From NCBI GenBank assembly GCA_003453735.1, contig DMNE01000256.1:6379-18400 (forward strand): 12,022 bases of DNA, written 5' to 3'. Below, piece by piece: positions 6,689 to 12,022 of the stretch. The translations under genes and the position numbers were made by a program. The notes under the pieces are model-generated. The model was given only the letters and a program-made list of their open reading frames with translations, searched no databases and was not told the DNA's origin. The DNA is from Nitrospiraceae bacterium (lineage in GTDB: Bacteria > Nitrospirota > Thermodesulfovibrionia > Thermodesulfovibrionales > UBA9159). Position 1 is the stretch's first letter. Every line of letters begins with the position of its first letter.

Positions 6689-7408
6689 TTACGCGGTAAG
6701 GATTTCTGTGGTGATCAGATCAAGAGCCCTGAGCGGATCGGGCTGGTTGAGAACAGCCCTTCCCAAAACAATATAATCAGCGCCCTCCCGGAGAGCCTCT
6801 CGTGGGGTCACGGTCCGCCTCTGATCATCAGGCGGACTCCAGGAAGTTCTGATACCAGGGATGACTATCAAAAAATCCTTTCCAAAATGGTTCCGAATCG
6901 ATCCCGCTTCATGACCTGACGCCACAACACCATCGAGGCCGGCCTCATGCGCAAGTTTTGAGAGCTGTTTCACATGGGTCTTAATCCCGTGCTGGATACC
7001 GAGTTCGTTTTTCAGCGCCTCCTGCGTCAGGCCAGTAAGGACGGTGACTCCCAAAATTTTCGGTCTCTTGACATCCTCTCGTAGGCATACTTCCACCACA
7101 GAGTCCTTGCATCTTTTCATCATGTCAACGCCGCCAGTGGTATGGATATTAAACATATAGACACCGAGTCTCACTGCAGCAAGAGCAGCCTTTGACACAG
7201 TGTTGGGGATATCGTGGAACTTAAGGTCAAGGAAAACCTTCTTCTCTTTTCTGTGTATTTCCTCAACAACCTGCGGCCCCGCAGATACAAATAATTCAAG
7301 CCCTACCTTGAATATATTCACATGCTCCCGAAACCTCTCTACAATATCGATGGCATATGCAGCATCAGAGACATCTAAGGCGAGGATAATTTTTTCCTTT
7401 GCTGGCAT
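6689..7408 (-). CDS. pyrF: Orotidine 5'-phosphate decarboxylase
   Basis: This enzyme catalyses the last step of de novo UMP synthesis, decarboxylating OMP in the cytoplasm. The 239-residue length is normal for the family. LALDVS starts the TIM barrel, K34 lies in IFKVGLELF, and the catalytic D-K-x-x-D motif is D61-L-K63-F-H-D66 in FLDLKFHDIPNT. The phosphate-binding end, PGIRTSW, DDQRRTVTP and GADYIVLGRAV, is complete. The start ATG (7408) directly abuts the dcd stop (7409-7411), and the stop is eight bases from the next gene, so all three are almost certainly one transcript with coupled translation. Pairing with dcd groups pyrimidine nucleotide functions. Identification is firm. Confidence 0.97.
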   Translation of the reverse strand: MPAKEKIILALDVSDAAYAIDIVERFREHVNIFKVGLELFVSAGPQVVEEIHRKEKKVFLDLKFHDIPNTVSKAALAAVRLGVYMFNIHTTGGVDMMKRCKDSVVEVCLREDVKRPKILGVTVLTGLTQEALKNELGIQHGIKTHVKQLSKLAHEAGLDGVVASGHEAGSIRNHFGKDFLIVIPGIRTSWSPPDDQRRTVTPREALREGADYIVLGRAVLNQPDPLRALDLITTEILTA

Positions 7409-7957
7409 CTACATCCTCGGAAGGGTAATACCCCTCTGCGCCTGATATTTCCCGGCTTTATCCTTATAGGAAATTTCGCATATCTCTGATCCGCCGAGGA
7501 ACAGCAGCTGCGCGATGCCTTCGCCAGCGTATATCTTTGCCGGTAACGGCGTTGTGTTTGAGATCTCTATGGTAACGTGGCCTTCCCATTCCGGCTCAAG
7601 GGGGGTGACGTTCACAACAATTCCGCAACGTGCATATGTCGATTTCCCAAGACAGATGACCAGAATATCCCTCGGTATTGCGAAATACTCGACAGAGCGG
7701 CCCAGGGCAAATGAATTCGGTGGAGTGATACAGATATCACCCTTGAAATCGACAAAGCTTTTTGGATCAAAGTTCTTCGGATCGACAATAGTAGTATTGA
7801 TATTCGTAAAGATCTTGAACTCATCAGCAATCCTCATGTCATAACCGTACGAACTCACGCCGTACGATATAACACCTTCCCTCACTTGGCCTTCGCTGAA
7901 CGGTGTTATCATACCCATTGAGGCCTTATCCCGTATCCATCGGTCGCTTTTTATCAT
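7409..7957 (-). CDS. dcd: dCTP deaminase
   Basis: It deaminates dCTP to dUTP, feeding dTMP synthesis. The 182 residues are typical of the Dcd family of homotrimers. Key segments are [10 protein letters not shown] near the N-terminus, [10 protein letters not shown] (the active-site Ser and Arg), and [16 protein letters not shown], which carries the catalytic Glu, followed by GEGIAQLLF. Whether it also has dUTPase activity, as in some archaeal and bacterial relatives, cannot be settled by eye. The ATG at 7957 follows a CGGAG ribosome-binding site that can pair into a 7-bp stem (see separate entry). It is the first gene of the dcd-pyrF-chorismate enzyme unit and lies 148 bp after cysteine synthase on the same strand; I see no strong sigma-70 promoter in that gap. 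Confidence 0.95.
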   Translation of the reverse strand: MIKSDRWIRDKASMGMITPFSEGQVREGVISYGVSSYGYDMRIADEFKIFTNINTTIVDPKNFDPKSFVDFKGDICITPPNSFALGRSVEYFAIPRDILVICLGKSTYARCGIVVNVTPLEPEWEGHVTIEISNTTPLPAKIYAGEGIAQLLFLGGSEICEISYKDKAGKYQAQRGITLPRM

Positions 7958-7963
7958 AGAAAC

Positions 7964-7999
7964 TCCGGTTGCAAAAGAGAGATTACCATAAAAACCGGA
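7964..7999 (-). promoter_or_regulatory. Inverted repeat that could hide the dcd ribosome-binding site
   Basis: On the minus strand TCCGGTT (7999-7993) and AACCGGA (7970-7964) form a perfect 7-bp stem around a 22-base loop. The downstream arm contains most of the CGGAG Shine-Dalgarno sequence, seven bases before the dcd ATG. It could limit translation unless opened, but this is inference from complementarity alone. Confidence 0.35.
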
Positions 8000-8105
8000 T
8001 CAATAACAAGAAGGGTCAGACCTGTGGCATGGCTTCACGGGCAGGGGGGCACCGTGCGGCTGCGGAACCCCTTCCGAGTATAGAAGGCATAAGACTGGTA
8101 TAGTT

Positions 8106-9035
8106 TTATGCTTCCTTAAACAGCCATGTTGAAAGGTACCGTTCACCGGTATCGGGAAGGACGACGACAATTATTTTCCCTTCGTTTTCGTCTCTCTTGG
8201 CGACCTCTAAGGCCCCCCAAAGAGCGGCTCCGCTTGAAATCCCAGCCAGAATTCCCTCCGTCCTGGCAAGGAGTCTCGCAGTGTTTCCCGCATTTTCATC
8301 GGAGACGGTGATAATCTCATCGATTATTCCTCTGTTCAGCACATCGGGGACAAAGCCGGCTCCGATTCCCTGTATCTTATGCGGTCCGGCAGTTCCTTTC
8401 AACAAGACCGGCGAGGTCTCTGGCTCTATAGCTATGGCCTTGAAACTTTTCTTCCTCTTTTTAATCACCTCGGAAACCCCTGTTATGGTACCTCCGGTCC
8501 CTACGCCCGCAATAAGGATATCAACCCTCCCATCGGTGTCATTCCAGATCTCTTCAGCAGTTGTAGTCCTGTGGATCTCCGGATTAGAAGGGTTTTTGAA
8601 CTGTTGCGGCATGAAGGCTTTGGGGATCGTCGCCGCTAATTCCTCCGCTTTTTTTACCGCTCCTTTCATCCCCTCCGCACCAGGCGTCAAAACCAGTTCC
8701 GCTCCGAATATCTGTAACAACTGCCTCCTCTCCATGCTCATGGTGTCAGGCATCGTGAGGATCAGTCTATACCCTCGGGCCGCTGCTACAAAAGCAAGAG
8801 CTATGCCGGTGTTTCCGCTTGTGGGCTCTACGATGACAGAGTCCTTTCTTAAAAGCCCGTCCTTCTCCGCAGCATTGAGCATTGCGGTACCGATACGGTC
8901 TTTTACACTCGCCAAGGGATTGAAGGATTCAATCTTTGCAAGCACGACAGCCTTGCTCCCACAGGTAATCTTATTTAATCGTACAAGCGGGGTATTGCCC
9001 ACTGTCTTCGTAATATCATCAAATATCCTTCCCAT
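8106..9035 (-). CDS. cysK: Cysteine synthase A (O-acetylserine sulfhydrylase, PLP-dependent)
   Basis: It makes L-cysteine from O-acetylserine and sulfide. The 309-residue chain is the usual length. Visible features are NTPLVRL near the start, the PLP lysine K45 in SVKDRIG, the substrate loop TSGNTG at 72-77, the phosphate-binding GTGGTITG ending at 186, KIQGIGAGF at 220-228, and the late ISSGAA serine that contacts the pyridine nitrogen. The ATG at 9035 has a strong GAGGAGGG ribosome-binding site and a sigma-70-type promoter 33-60 bp upstream. It is followed by 148 bp before dcd. A second signal, a sigma-54-like motif at 9495-9510, could also read toward it. CysM or cystathionine-beta-synthase-like specificity is possible, but overall features fit CysK best. 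Confidence 0.92.
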   Translation of the reverse strand: MGRIFDDITKTVGNTPLVRLNKITCGSKAVVLAKIESFNPLASVKDRIGTAMLNAAEKDGLLRKDSVIVEPTSGNTGIALAFVAAARGYRLILTMPDTMSMERRQLLQIFGAELVLTPGAEGMKGAVKKAEELAATIPKAFMPQQFKNPSNPEIHRTTTAEEIWNDTDGRVDILIAGVGTGGTITGVSEVIKKRKKSFKAIAIEPETSPVLLKGTAGPHKIQGIGAGFVPDVLNRGIIDEIITVSDENAGNTARLLARTEGILAGISSGAALWGALEVAKRDENEGKIIVVVLPDTGERYLSTWLFKEA

Positions 9036-9067
9036 CGCACCCTCCTCTTTTAATGTTTCCGTGCTTT

Positions 9068-9095
9068 ATTATAAACACGCGTCAAAAAATAGCAA
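9068..9095 (-). promoter_or_regulatory. Sigma-70 promoter of cysK
   Basis: On the minus strand TTGCTA (9095-9090) and a perfect TATAAT (9073-9068) are separated by 16 bp. Transcription would start near 9061, giving a leader of about 26 bases that includes the GAGGAGGG ribosome-binding site. Confidence 0.6.
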
Positions 9096-9352
9096 ACACT
9101 TCTTCACCGACACCTCATGGAGCGGAGATTAAATCGAAAGGGAACCCCTTCTCCCACCCACCAATGACAGCAGCGTATCCTGCTCAGGCCTGAGAGTCTC
9201 AGGAAGGACGTCTGAAACGGTGTAAGCAAGTTCTTCCAGTTTCCTCACCTCTTTACAGGTTCCTTTCCTCCGCATCATACCCTTGGAGGGTGTCTATGAT
9301 CTCCGCAATATCGCCGTTATCGTAGCGCTCGGGCAATTCACGATCAGAAGTA

Positions 9353-9369
9353 AATGGCGTTACGCCATT
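9353..9369. repeat. Perfect hairpin AATGGCG-TTA-CGCCATT
   Basis: A 7-bp stem with a 3-base loop lies inside the possible decayed gene upstream of cysK. No T-tract follows on either strand. Its role is unknown. Confidence 0.35.
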
Positions 9370-9494
9370 GACTCTCTGTTTTGTCTTGCCGGTGTGATGT
9401 CTTAGCCTCTGGAGACTGAGCGCCTTTTTGTTCCTCCCATGTCCGTTGTTCCTCCCGACGGTGATAGTCAATCTCCAAATATACTAACGTGATC

Positions 9495-9510
9495 TGCAAT
9501 CCGCATGCCA
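9495..9510 (-). promoter_or_regulatory. Sigma-54 (-24/-12) promoter motif
   Basis: On the minus strand TGGCAT-GCGGA-TTGCA matches the TGGCAC-N5-TTGCA consensus with one change, and the GG and GC elements have the required 10-base gap. Transcription would start near 9484 and run toward cysK. It faces away from the sigma-54 activator gene at 9610, a common arrangement. It also overlaps a protein-like open frame, so a chance match is possible. Confidence 0.5.
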
Positions 9511-9523
9511 AATCACATCAGAC

Positions 9524-9545
9524 CGATTATGAGCGGTACTAATCG
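9524..9545. promoter_or_regulatory. 22-bp dyad, candidate operator between divergent promoters
   Basis: CGATTA (9524-9529) and TAATCG (9540-9545) form an exact inverted repeat around 10 bases. It lies about 50 bp upstream of both the sigma-54-like start (minus) and the likely activator start (plus), a position suited to the activator or another dimeric regulator. Binding is not shown. Confidence 0.35.
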
Positions 9546-9570
9546 CTTTAAGCCCTGATATTGTTTAATT

Positions 9571-9576
9571 TATAAT
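9571..9576 (+). promoter_or_regulatory. -10 box of the sigma-54 activator gene
   Basis: A perfect TATAAT lies 33 bases before the ATG at 9610. The matching -35 region is poor, so an activator may be needed or the call may be wrong. Confidence 0.35.
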
Positions 9577-9609
9577 CATTATGTATGCTATTTAAGCAAG
9601 GTTCGGCAC

Positions 9610-10956
9610 ATGGAAAAAATCGTTTTCCTCACACAAGATGAATCGTTCGTAAAAGAGTTATTCGACATCCTGCCCAGAGGATTTACCCTTTCGAAGGAGT
9701 CTTTAAGGGTGAGAAACCGGATTGTCTTTTTTGATCTCGAAACTATGAGGCCTAGCCTGATCCGGGAACTCAGTGGCCAGAACATAGTAGTCGCCATCAC
9801 TAAACAGAAACGGACCGAACCGGTCATCGAAGCCGCAACCTTTGGAGCGTACGAGACGATTCACCGTCCCCTCATGAGGGATGCTGTGTCCCGCCTCTTA
9901 CACGAGTTACATGATCTTCATGATGAGATCAAAGATACCGTAGCTACAACGAGCCCTCCTCCCTCTGCTGCAACATGCGCAATCGTCGGTCAGTCCCACG
10001 TCGTCATGGACGTGTGCAAAAAACTGGCCCGCCTGTCACAGGTCGAGACCCCGGTACTGATTACTGGTGAGACGGGGACGGGAAAGGAACTCATTGCCGA
10101 GACCATTACTCAGCTTTCCTCTCGCTTCGGCAAATCTTTCGTTGTTGTCAACTGTGCCGCTGTGCCGGAAACCCTCCTTGAGTCCGAACTGTTCGGCTTT
10201 GAGAAAGGTTCTTTTACCGGTGCGGTCACTGCAAAAGAGGGCATGCTGAAGATTGCCGACGAGGGATGCGTATTTTTTGATGAGGTTGGCGAACTGCCAC
10301 TCTCTCTGCAGGGCAAGCTCCTCCGTTTCCTCCAGACACAGACGTTCTATCCTCTCGGAGGGGTAAGAGAGATCCAGGTAAATGTAAGGGTCATCTCTGC
10401 CACGAACAGGGATTTATCCGCTATGGTTAAGGAGGGAAAATTCAGAGAAGATCTCTACCACAGGCTCCGCGTCACTTCCATCCACATCCCTCCTCTTCGC
10501 GAGCGCAAGAAGGATATTCTTCCCCTTGTCCACTTTTTTGTAAACCGGTATCGGCATACAGGTCCGAGGCCCATCAAGGGCGTCACGAAGGCATTCTTAA
10601 GAAAGTTGGTCGCTTATGATTGGCCGGGAAATATCCGGGAGCTTGAAAACATCATCCGCTCTGCCATCGCCCTGTGCAAAACTGATTACCTTACCACATA
10701 CGAGCTTGCGGAACTCGGAGAACAACAACCCGCATCAAAGAAAAAAACAGCGCCCTCAGAAGCCCTCGGCTCCGTCCTCATCCCCATCATAAAGGAGGCC
10801 ATTGAAAGAAAGGAAAGGAACATCTATGAAAAGATCCATCACGAGGTGGATAAACCCCTCTTTGAATACGTCCTCTCCCACACAAAAGAAAATCAGTCCG
10901 AGGCTGCGCGCATTCTAGGGATAAACCGTCTGACCCTCAGGAAAAAATTGAGATAA
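9610..10956 (+). CDS. Sigma-54-dependent transcriptional activator (NtrC family) with degenerate receiver domain
   Basis: The protein would open sigma-54 promoters by ATP hydrolysis. Residues 1-100 resemble a response-regulator receiver: beta-1 KIVFLTQDE, Asp42 in VFFDLET at the phosphoacceptor place, Thr64, and HRPL where HKPL is usual. The first acidic residue is Gln and the conserved Lys is Arg, so normal phosphorylation is doubtful. The AAA+ core (about 125-360) is complete: Walker A GETGTGKE (153-160), a GSFTGA loop (200-205, a variant of GAFTGA), Walker B CVFFDE (220-225), and arginine fingers in REDLYHRLR. A Fis-type helix-turn-helix ends the chain (ENQSEAARILGINRLTLRKKL). AAGG at 9598-9601 is a modest ribosome-binding site. 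No histidine kinase is adjacent. A sigma-54-like promoter and a 22-bp dyad lie divergently upstream. The target process is unknown. Confidence 0.92.
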   Translation: MEKIVFLTQDESFVKELFDILPRGFTLSKESLRVRNRIVFFDLETMRPSLIRELSGQNIVVAITKQKRTEPVIEAATFGAYETIHRPLMRDAVSRLLHELHDLHDEIKDTVATTSPPPSAATCAIVGQSHVVMDVCKKLARLSQVETPVLITGETGTGKELIAETITQLSSRFGKSFVVVNCAAVPETLLESELFGFEKGSFTGAVTAKEGMLKIADEGCVFFDEVGELPLSLQGKLLRFLQTQTFYPLGGVREIQVNVRVISATNRDLSAMVKEGKFREDLYHRLRVTSIHIPPLRERKKDILPLVHFFVNRYRHTGPRPIKGVTKAFLRKLVAYDWPGNIRELENIIRSAIALCKTDYLTTYELAELGEQQPASKKKTAPSEALGSVLIPIIKEAIERKERNIYEKIHHEVDKPLFEYVLSHTKENQSEAARILGINRLTLRKKLR

Positions 10957-10964
10957 ACGGGATA

Positions 10965-10998
10965 GAGAAAAGGATAGTTCTTCGAAATAGCCTTTCTC
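10965..10998. terminator. Imperfect hairpin between convergent genes
   Basis: GAGAAAAGG (10965-10973) pairs with CCTTTCTC (10991-10998) with one bulged A, around a loop containing TTCGAA. It sits between the activator stop and the phosphodiesterase stop. No good T-tract follows on either strand, so terminator function is weakly supported. Confidence 0.3.
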
Positions 10999-11479
10999 AG
11001 GGAACGACAACAATTTCCGCTTGCATCTTCTCTACATCAAGCAGGGCAAGGGTCGATTCCCCCTTGTGCAGTCTTGCCACCTTTCCTGGGTTGATCACGA
11101 GGGTATCTTTGACCTTTCTGATATCTGGGCTGTGCGTATGTCCGTAAATAACGACGTCGAAATATCTGCTTTCCGCCAGCGCATCCACAAGATCCGGTTC
11201 ATGTAGCACAACGATTTTTCTCCCCTGAACTGTCGTAATAAACGGCTGATTATGGATGTTCCCCTTAAATCTCTCCTTAAGGAGAATCTTATCGCCATCG
11301 TTGTTACCGAAAATAGCGGAAATTCCGCATGTCAATTCACTGAATACCTCAAAGGTGAATGGAGAGGTGATATCACCTGCATGGATTGCATGGAACACAC
11401 CTTCAGAATTGAGGATATCCACGGTCTTTCGTATGGCTACCATATCATCGTGGGAATCTGAGATTATGCCAATAAGCAT
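10997..11479 (-). CDS. YfcE/MJ0936-type metallophosphoesterase
   Basis: This 160-residue protein has the calcineurin-like phosphoesterase fold of the small YfcE/MJ0936 group, which cleaves phosphodiesters with two divalent metals. The metal ligands can be followed: D8 and H10 in SDSHDD, D36 in HAGD, N59 in FGNND, H93 in VVLHEP, and H114/H116 in GHTH, with INPGK completing the site. The usual HGH segment is reduced to LHEP, keeping the first His. Length is normal. AGGTG about six bases before the ATG is a fair ribosome-binding site. A strong terminator separates it from the cold-shock gene upstream, so it needs its own promoter or read-through. The natural substrate is unknown for most of the family, so no symbol is given. 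Confidence 0.88.
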   Translation of the reverse strand: MLIGIISDSHDDMVAIRKTVDILNSEGVFHAIHAGDITSPFTFEVFSELTCGISAIFGNNDGDKILLKERFKGNIHNQPFITTVQGRKIVVLHEPDLVDALAESRYFDVVIYGHTHSPDIRKVKDTLVINPGKVARLHKGESTLALLDVEKMQAEIVVVP

Positions 11480-11493
11480 TAAAACACCTGTTT

Positions 11494-11538
11494 AAAAAAA
11501 ACGGGTGAGAAGCACCCTGTTTCTACCCCTCACCCGTT
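11494..11538 (-). terminator. Strong intrinsic terminator of the cold-shock gene
   Basis: On the minus strand AACGGGTGAG (11538-11529) pairs perfectly with CTCACCCGTT (11509-11500) over 10 bp with a 19-base loop. A run of eight T (11501-11494) overlaps the end of the stem. It starts 16 bases after the cold-shock stop codon. Confidence 0.9.
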
Positions 11539-11554
11539 GTCGTCTCAAATGTTA

Positions 11555-11758
11555 CTAGATCTTCATAACATTTGCTGCTTTTAGTCCCTTTTCACCCTCA
11601 ACAACATCGAACTGAACCCTCTGCCCCTCTGCAAGGGTCTTGAACCCGTCATTCGTGATTGCCGAGTAGTGGACAAAGACGTCTGGGCCGTTGTCCTGCT
11701 GGATGAAACCATACCCTTTGGTCTCATTAAACCACTTCACCTTACCTTCAAACGACAT
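11555..11758 (-). CDS. Cold-shock protein (CspA family)
   Basis: This 67-residue single-stranded nucleic-acid-binding OB-fold protein acts as an RNA chaperone that keeps mRNA unfolded, often at low temperature. Length and sequence are canonical: [20 protein letters not shown] contains RNP1 (KGYGFI), DVFVHYSAI contains RNP2, and the chain ends [23 protein letters not shown] is a strong ribosome-binding site just before the ATG. A near-consensus promoter gives a leader of about 85 bases, in line with the long regulated 5' leaders of many csp genes. A strong terminator follows, so it is probably a single-gene transcript. The family is certain; which paralogue (cspA, B, C and so on) cannot be said. 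Confidence 0.96.
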   Translation of the reverse strand: MSFEGKVKWFNETKGYGFIQQDNGPDVFVHYSAITNDGFKTLAEGQRVQFDVVEGEKGLKAANVMKI

Positions 11759-11849
11759 ACTTCTTACTTCCTCCTTTTCCCCTATTAGAGCCGTTCTGCA
11801 GCCTCAATGCAAGGGAATAAAAATAAAAACCTGCAAAACAGGATGTTTT

Positions 11850-11878
11850 TTTATACCACTGACAAGCAATAAAGTCAA
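11850..11878 (-). promoter_or_regulatory. Near-consensus sigma-70 promoter of the cold-shock gene
   Basis: On the minus strand TTGACT (11878-11873), a 17-bp spacer and TATAAA (11855-11850) are each one base from consensus, with TGG just before the -10. Transcription would start near 11843. The early leader has CCTG-TTTTG-CAGG followed by a T-rich run, a weak attenuator-like shape. Confidence 0.8.
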
Positions 11879-11895
11879 GTCAGCTCAAGACAACG

Positions 11896-11925
11896 TTTAC
11901 TTATGGAGTCAACCTATGGTATATA
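11896..11925 (+). promoter_or_regulatory. Promoter of the glycosyltransferase gene
   Basis: TTTACT (11896-11901), an 18-bp spacer and TATATA (11920-11925), with TGG before the -10, would start transcription near 11932. Its -35 lies 17 bp from the -35 of the divergent cold-shock promoter. Confidence 0.5.
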
Positions 11926-11957
11926 TAAAAAATATTGGCTTTATAGAGGGGACTAGA

Positions 11958-12022
11958 ATGCAACCTAAATTAACCGTTATTATCCCAATCTATAATGAGG
12001 AGGAAAATATCCCTGAACTCTA
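11958..12022 (+). CDS. Family 2 glycosyltransferase, N-terminal fragment (cut by window end)
   Basis: Only the first 21 complete codons are present. They read MQPKLTVIIPIYNEEENIPEL, the typical first strand and nucleotide-sugar-binding entry of GT-A fold family 2 enzymes, with the NEEEN pattern common in dolichyl-/polyprenyl-phosphate mannosyl- or glucosyltransferase-like members. GAGGGG at 11945-11950 is a suitable ribosome-binding site. Such enzymes transfer sugars to lipid carriers or surface glycans at the membrane. Donor, acceptor and any membrane segments lie outside the window. Confidence 0.8.
   Translation, partial: MQPKLTVIIPIYNEEENIPEL

Larger units (their letters stand above)
9129..9517 (-). 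pseudogene. Possible decayed, frameshifted gene of unknown function
   Basis: Three short minus-strand open stretches in three different frames overlap in sequence. The first is open from 9517 to TGA 9346-9344 and includes LVYLEIDYHRREEQRTWEEQ. The second runs from TTG 9471 to TAA 9255-9253 and ends ELPERYDNGDIAEIIDTLQG. The third runs from ATG 9278 to TAA 9131-9129 and includes VRKLEELAYTVSDVLPETLR. Read in order with two frame changes they look like one protein-like sequence. None has a good ribosome-binding site and I recognise no family. They may be a degraded gene, an assembly with indels, or chance. Confidence 0.35.

Noticed and set aside
7958..8105. GC-rich gap between cysK and dcd, considered as a small structured RNA such as SRP RNA
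   Set aside because: The conserved SRP RNA tetraloop and internal-loop sequences were not found; only short hairpins such as CGGAA-CCCC-TTCCG are present.
8197..9132. Long 311-codon plus-strand open frame
   Set aside because: It is antisense to the cysK gene, which has complete PLP-enzyme motifs; its translation is low-complexity Ser/Pro/Ala-rich with no recognisable domain.

Overview
The window carries ordinary bacterial chromosomal genes: core nucleotide, amino-acid and cell-wall metabolism, cold shock, and a sigma-54 activator. One insertion sequence interrupts them. No rRNA, tRNA or CRISPR array was seen. Sigma-54 control, a CRP-type operator, a PilZ gene and an ADP-forming acyl-CoA synthetase paired with a BioD-like/DRTGG protein would fit an anaerobic or facultative Gram-negative-type bacterium, such as Nitrospirota or the former Deltaproteobacteria. 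That placement is inference, because no marker gene is present.

Layout. (1) 1-2036, plus strand: the C-terminal part of an ADP-forming acyl-CoA synthetase, then a stand-alone BioD-like P-loop/DRTGG protein related to the regulatory half of phosphotransacetylase. (2) 2037-3654: a control region with a near-ideal CRP-type box, a secreted D-Ala-D-Ala carboxypeptidase, then about 320 bp holding a perfect hairpin and an extended -10 promoter. (3) 3655-5100: a PilZ-domain gene with two in-frame stops near its end, and a complete IS630-family element (3982-5089, TA target duplication) sitting in its last codons. If the element is removed, the PilZ frame closes at 5098-5100. (4) 9035 down to 5199, minus strand: cysteine synthase, then a tight unit of dCTP deaminase, OMP decarboxylase and a TrpE/PabB-family chorismate enzyme. 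(5) 9036-9609: a possible decayed gene on the minus strand and a sigma-54-type promoter motif, next to a divergent sigma-54 activator (9610-10956) with a degenerate receiver domain. (6) 10997-11758, minus strand: a YfcE/MJ0936-type phosphodiesterase and a cold-shock protein, separated by a strong terminator. (7) From 11958, plus strand: the start of a family-2 glycosyltransferase, fired back-to-back with the cold-shock promoter.

The clearest non-routine signals are the PilZ gene interrupted by the element, the frameshifted transposase whose left terminal repeat doubles as a -35 box, the CRP-type box before the carboxypeptidase, and the sigma-54 activator facing a sigma-54-like promoter and a 22-bp dyad. 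I did not find convincing evidence for an undescribed multi-gene system.
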